64,000 nt of DNA from Deltaproteobacteria bacterium (GTDB lineage: Bacteria; Myxococcota; Myxococcia; Myxococcales; Anaeromyxobacteraceae): assembly GCA_016214955.1 (NCBI GenBank), contig JACRMN010000023.1, forward strand, positions 429,300 to 493,299, in the 5' to 3' direction. The stretch's first letter is position 1. Each line of letters opens with the position of its first letter. A model generated the notes under the pieces. That model searched no databases, was not told the DNA's origin, and saw only the letters and a list, made by a program, of their open reading frames with translations. The position numbers and the translations under genes were made by a program. Shown here piece after piece: positions 60,674-64,000 of this stretch.

Positions 60674-61018
60674 GTCGTCTCCCGGCTGTCGAACCCGGGG
60701 CGAACTCTGGACACGGTCCGAGCAGGCGTCAAATGGAAAGCTGCCACCCGCTGGAGGGCTGGCCCACCGCTCCGGCGCGGGCGCAAGCTCCTTGTCGCCC
60801 CCCACGAGGAGTGAGCGCCGGCGGTGCGCGGCAGCGGGTCGGGGCTCGACCGCAGCCGGGCTGCAGGGACGTGCGCACATGTCGGATGGCGCCCCTCGCC
60901 CGGAGCGGCCGTTACGCACCTGATTCCGGGCGATTGACGGAGGGTCCGGGCGGGCGTTTCCCGCCGCCCGGGCACGTCCGCTTTCGAGGTTCTCCCCGAG
61001 TCGCGGTGAGCCTCCGTG

Positions 61019-61034
61019 GTTGACGTGCGTCAAC
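61019..61034 (+). promoter_or_regulatory. FNR/CRP-type operator upstream of the multihaem cytochrome
   Basis: GTTGACGTGCGTCAAC is a perfect 7-base inverted repeat around TG and contains the half-sites TTGAC-N4-GTCAA, close to the FNR/CRP-superfamily consensus TTGAT-N4-ATCAA. Its centre (61026.5) lies 41.5 bases before position 61068, where a start site would be expected from the -10-like GACTAT at 61057-61062. That is the usual place of a class II activator site. Confidence 0.55.
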
Positions 61035-61056
61035 GATTCCGGCGCCCCCGATCTGA

Positions 61057-61062
61057 GACTAT
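61057..61062 (+). promoter_or_regulatory. Candidate -10 element of the multihaem cytochrome gene
   Basis: GACTAT, with four of six matches to TATAAT, in a slightly AT-rich pocket (gagactatcgatgaacc). There is no -35, consistent with activator dependence on the palindrome upstream. The leader to ATG 61182 would be about 114 bases. Confidence 0.35.
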
Positions 61063-61181
61063 CGATGAACCATCTGGGTCCCGCCGGCGCGCCACGCCGA
61101 AGACCCCCGCGCAGCCCGGAGCGGATGGCGCCCCCGGCCGTCAGGCCGCCGGAGGCCAGGCCCACGCAGCGAGGAGAGCCG

Positions 61182-64000
61182 ATGCGCACCACCACTCGAT
61201 CCACACTCGCCGTGATGGCCCTGCTCGCCGTGGCCGCCTGCGCCAAGTCGCGCCCGACCGAGGGTCGGCCCGGCGGCCCCGTGACGGTGCCGGCCGGCGG
61301 CCCCGGCGGCGGGACCGTCACGGTCAACCCCTCCTCCTGCACCGCCTGCCACGGCGACCCGGCGCGGCTCGCCGGCGCTGCCACCAACCCGCTCATCGCG
61401 TCGGCGCCTCCGCGCGGCCTGCTGGGCGAGCAGACGGGCCGCCCGGTGGGCGCCCACGACGCCCACCTCCGCGACGGCGCCTTCTCGCGCGCCCTGGCCT
61501 GCGCCAACTGCCACCTGATGCCGGGCAGCATCAGCACCCACCAGCCCCAGGCGCTGCAGGGCAAGGTCACCTTCACCAACGTGCTGCCCAACGCCGACGC
61601 CGCCTGGCTGGGCCTCTCCACCGGCGCGCCGGCGTGGGACGGCGCCACCTGCTCCTCGACCTACTGCCACGGCAACTTCCCCGGAGGCAGCGCCGTGGCC
61701 CTCTCCTGGCTCACCGGCGCGGTGCAGTGCGGCAGCTGCCACGGCACGCCGCCCACCGTCATCCGCAACGGCGGCACCCACACCGCGGCCACCAACTGCG
61801 AGGGCTGCCACGGCACCGGCTACACCGCCACCGCCATCGCCGGGGCCGCGCTCGCCACCCACGTGGACGGCAACGTGACGCTCGCCGGCTCGGGCGCCTG
61901 CGACAGCTGCCACGGCCAGCCGCCCAGCGGCCCCACCACCCTGCCCGGCTCCGCCGGAAGCACCCACCCGCCGCGGAGCGACTGCGGCAGCTGCCACCCC
62001 GGCGCCACCGGCCCCGGCCCGGGCCAGGTCGCAGGCCCCGGACACCAGGACGGCACGGTCAACCTGGTCACCCTCTCCTGTACCACCTGCCACGGCACGG
62101 CCGCCCGGCCCGACGCGGGTGGCGCCGGCACCCCCGACCCGCTCCAGGAAGCCGCGCCCCCGGTGGACGTCACCGGCGCGCCGGTCGGCGGCGCCCACCT
62201 GGCCCACGTGAACCCCGGCGCCAGCGGCCAGGTGTACGGGCCCATCCACTGCACCGAGTGCCATCTGGGCGCCGTGACGATCACCGGGCCGCCGCTCCAC
62301 GCCGATGGCGCGGTGACCGTGGCCTTCGGGCCGGTGGCCACCAACAACGGTGCCACGCCGAGCTACACCGGGACCTCACCCAACTGCAACGCCACCTACT
62401 GCCACGGCGGCACGCTGCCGGCCGGTTACGGCGGCACGGTCGCCACCTGGACCTGGAGCGGCGCGGCCGTCACCTGCGCCTCCTGCCACGCGCTGCCGCC
62501 GGCCTCCTCGGCCCACACCGGCATCACCGCCGCCGCCACCGCCTGCTCGCCCTGCCACGGCGGCACCGTCAACGTGGACGGCACCATCAACGTGACCGGC
62601 GGCCTGCACATCAACGGCTCGCTCGACGTGACCGGCAACGTCTGCACCGCCTGCCACGGCGACAACACCGCCGCCCCGCGCACCAACTTCAGCACCGCGG
62701 CGCCGCCCCGGGACCACCTGGGCAACGTCGCCGTCACCTTCCGCGGCGTCGGCGCCCACGCCACCCACCTGCGCAGCGACGGCCGCTCCGCCGCGGTGGC
62801 CTGCACCACCTGCCACCCCACGCCCGGCAGCGGCGCCACGCACAACGACGGCACCGCCAACGTGACCCTGGCCGCCTTCGGCGCGGTCCCGGTGGCCGGC
62901 AGCTACAGCGGCGCAGCGCTCACCTGCTCCAGCACCTGGTGCCACGGCAACTTCGCCGGCGGCAACGGCACCGGCGCCACCCCGGCCTGGAACACCGGCA
63001 CCGGCACGCCGCTCGCCTGCAACGCCTGCCACGGCGCGCCGCCGCCCCTCAACGCCACCGTGAAGCACCCGCAGACCGGCGCTACCGACTGCGGCCTGTG
63101 CCACGCCGGCTACGGCCTGGCGGCCGTCGTCCAGGCCACCCACGTCGACGGCACCGTCCAGGCGCCCGGCGGCTGCACCGCCTGCCACGGCGACACCACC
63201 GTCGCCGGCGCCGCCAACACCAACCCGGCGGTGGCCCCCGGCTTCGTCGACGCCGCCATCGACACCCACGGCAATCCCGGCACGGCCGTCGCCCAGCGCG
63301 GCGTCGGCGCCCACCGCCTGCACCTGACGACCACCCTCTCCACCTCCATCACCTGCGCCCAGTGCCACGGCACGTTGCCTGCGGCGGGCAACACCAGCCA
63401 CGCCGACGGCGGCAACCCGGCCCTGGCGTGGGGCAGCGTCGCCACCGCCGGCACGCCGGCCTCGACGCCCAGCGCCGTCCAGGCGGCCAGCGTCACCTGC
63501 TCGTCCAACTGGTGCCACGGCGGCAACGCCCAGCTCCAGGGCGGCACGCTCACCAGCAACATCCCCTGGAACGCGGCCTCGCTCCCGGCCGCCACCTGCA
63601 CCTCCTGCCACGGCAACCCGCCGCCGCTCTCCGCCTCCTCGCACCACCCCCAGAACGACGCCTGCGCCACCTGCCACGGGGCCGGCTACGCCAAGAGCGG
63701 CGCCGCCACCGGCACCGTCGTTGCCGCCACGCACGTGAACGGCGCCATCCAGTCGGCCACCGGCTGCACCGCCTGCCACGGCGTCCTCTCCGGCAACGGC
63801 GGCGCGCCCGTCGCCAACACCAGCGCCACCGCCGCGCCCGGGTTCAACGGCTCGGCCGTCGACACCCGCGGCAACGCCGCCGGCCCGGCCGCCGGCGCCC
63901 ACGCCGCGCACCTGGTGGCCGGCACGCTGCGCGGCCCCGTCGCCTGCGCCGAGTGCCACGCCGTCCCCGCCGCCGGCGACACCGCCCACGCCACCGGCGC
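61182..64000 (+). CDS. Giant multihaem cytochrome c lipoprotein (3' end outside the window)
   Basis: The frame is open for 939 codons to the window end. Start ATG 61182 follows GAGGAG. Lipoprotein signal: LLAVAACAKS (Cys20). I count 24 haem sites: 20 CxxCH and four CxxxxCH (CSSTYCH, CNATYCH, CSSTWCH, CSSNWCH). They fall into modules of five: CTxCHG, then GAHxxHL plus CxxCH, then a CxxxxCH, then CxxCHGxPP, then CxxCHxGY followed by a HVDG element. Modules begin near 61338, 62079, 62643, 63174 and 63765; the first is followed by two extra sites. Such CxxxxCH-containing cytochromes are typical of metal-reducing Geobacter/Anaeromyxobacter. Probably surface-exposed, for extracellular electron transfer. 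Confidence 0.9.
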   Translation, partial: MRTTTRSTLAVMALLAVAACAKSRPTEGRPGGPVTVPAGGPGGGTVTVNPSSCTACHGDPARLAGAATNPLIASAPPRGLLGEQTGRPVGAHDAHLRDGAFSRALACANCHLMPGSISTHQPQALQGKVTFTNVLPNADAAWLGLSTGAPAWDGATCSSTYCHGNFPGGSAVALSWLTGAVQCGSCHGTPPTVIRNGGTHTAATNCEGCHGTGYTATAIAGAALATHVDGNVTLAGSGACDSCHGQPPSGPTTLPGSAGSTHPPRSDCGSCHPGATGPGPGQVAGPGHQDGTVNLVTLSCTTCHGTAARPDAGGAGTPDPLQEAAPPVDVTGAPVGGAHLAHVNPGASGQVYGPIHCTECHLGAVTITGPPLHADGAVTVAFGPVATNNGATPSYTGTSPNCNATYCHGGTLPAGYGGTVATWTWSGAAVTCASCHALPPASSAHTGITAAATACSPCHGGTVNVDGTINVTGGLHINGSLDVTGNVCTACHGDNTAAPRTNFSTAAPPRDHLGNVAVTFRGVGAHATHLRSDGRSAAVACTTCHPTPGSGATHNDGTANVTLAAFGAVPVAGSYSGAALTCSSTWCHGNFAGGNGTGATPAWNTGTGTPLACNACHGAPPPLNATVKHPQTGATDCGLCHAGYGLAAVVQATHVDGTVQAPGGCTACHGDTTVAGAANTNPAVAPGFVDAAIDTHGNPGTAVAQRGVGAHRLHLTTTLSTSITCAQCHGTLPAAGNTSHADGGNPALAWGSVATAGTPASTPSAVQAASVTCSSNWCHGGNAQLQGGTLTSNIPWNAASLPAATCTSCHGNPPPLSASSHHPQNDACATCHGAGYAKSGAATGTVVAATHVNGAIQSATGCTACHGVLSGNGGAPVANTSATAAPGFNGSAVDTRGNAAGPAAGAHAAHLVAGTLRGPVACAECHAVPAAGDTAHATG

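Larger units (their letters stand above)
60674..61181. other. 508-base intergenic region between the glutamate dehydrogenase and the multihaem cytochrome
   Basis: Divergent genes flank it, so it carries two promoters. It has no supported gene, although short open frames exist. It holds the FNR/CRP-type palindrome at 61019-61034 and a -10-like GACTAT at 61057-61062. The 13-mer cggatggcgcccc occurs twice (60883-60895 and 61122-61134), and gcccggagcgg twice (60898-60908 and 61114-61124). I looked for a c-di-GMP riboswitch in the leader and did not find its conserved core. Confidence 0.55.

Noticed and set aside
56264..60814. Open frame of 1516 codons on the plus strand over the hemerythrin and glutamate dehydrogenase genes
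   Set aside because: It runs through four real genes, has no motif and uses the opposite strand of well-supported coding sequence.
60883..61134. Repeated 13-mer cggatggcgcccc and 11-mer gcccggagcgg in the 508-base intergenic region
   Set aside because: Short and in different order; in DNA this GC-rich such matches arise easily, so I do not call them regulatory repeats.
61068..61181. Possible c-di-GMP (GEMM) riboswitch in the cytochrome leader, as found before Geobacter cytochromes
   Set aside because: The conserved core and GNRA-type loop could not be found; only generic GC-rich stems are present.
60674..61648. N-terminal extension of the glutamate dehydrogenase to 61648
   Set aside because: The extra ~325 residues are the mirror of the cytochrome gene; ATG 60673 has a good ribosome-binding site and starts the recognisable protein.
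1..64000. tRNA, rRNA, CRISPR arrays, transposases, phage genes
   Set aside because: No cloverleaf-like or rRNA segment, no regular direct repeats with spacers, and no transposase or integrase motifs were seen by reading; a covariance-model search would be needed to exclude small RNAs.

Overview
The window is very GC-rich (roughly 73-75% by eye), with strong third-position G/C bias. That bias produces long mirror-image open frames opposite almost every real gene. The gene content points to a Myxococcota/deltaproteobacterium of the Anaeromyxobacter type: a giant multihaem cytochrome c that mixes CxxCH and CxxxxCH sites, a cytochrome/ferredoxin/NrfD membrane complex, paired hemerythrins, a large NAD-glutamate dehydrogenase and a big exopolysaccharide locus. 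The genus is an inference from this combination, not a database match. I found 54 protein-coding genes, of which the first and last run off the window. I saw no rRNA, tRNA, CRISPR array, insertion sequence or prophage.

Layout. (1) 1-3442: a histidine-kinase-like fragment without an ATPase domain, a multi-spanning DUF2339-like membrane protein, two tiny proteins and a GIY-YIG protein. (2) 3464-45798: about 42 kb of surface-polysaccharide genes. The left end is an acyl carrier protein / asparagine-synthetase-type amidotransferase / NadE-type ligase cassette facing an AMP-forming acyl ligase. From 25926 down to 8482 runs a nearly gapless minus-strand series: acyltransferase-3, Wzx flippase, SGNH-like lipoprotein, GNAT, GT4, exosortase fused to a CPBP protease, GT4, two Wzz-type chain-length proteins (one with a BY-kinase-like domain), a degenerate P-loop protein, an unknown protein, a Wzy/ligase polymerase, a Gfo/Idh/MocA-epimerase fusion, and a 61-residue protein ending in a VPEFDP-helix-RRKKK sorting tail. 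The right part (26069-45798) adds glycosyltransferases, two NodB deacetylases, a short Wza-like export lipoprotein, a candidate outer-membrane barrel, two tandem heparinase-like proteins, a DUF4091 lipoprotein, a methyltransferase, a split oxidoreductase/epimerase pair, the initiating sugar-phosphate transferase and a pectate-lyase-like lipoprotein. (3) 45844-48716: tetrahaem cytochrome, Tat ferredoxin, NrfD and a small five-repeat protein. (4) 48822-57660: PilZ-TPR protein, CoA-type Nudix hydrolase, glycolate oxidase GlcDEF, two hemerythrins around an unknown protein, and a DUF1992 protein. (5) 57725-64000: NAD-glutamate dehydrogenase divergent from a multihaem cytochrome lipoprotein with at least 24 haem sites before the window ends.

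How it fits together. Region 2 can be read as one Wzx/Wzy pathway: lipid-linked initiation (sugar-phosphate transferase), sugar nucleotide tailoring (oxidoreductase/epimerase pairs), elongation (six glycosyltransferases), flipping, polymerisation, length control, and export by a short Wza plus probably a separate barrel, with deacetylation and lyase-type trimming. An exosortase E/protease-type enzyme and a minimal sorting-signal protein are embedded in it. The ACP/ligase/amidotransferase set resembles the accessory genes known from other exosortase loci. The strongest leads for something undescribed are the minimal VPEFDP substrate with its exosortase-protease, the five-repeat protein of the NrfD complex, the fused versus split copy of the same two-enzyme module, and the ACP/AsnB/NadE/ligase cassette.
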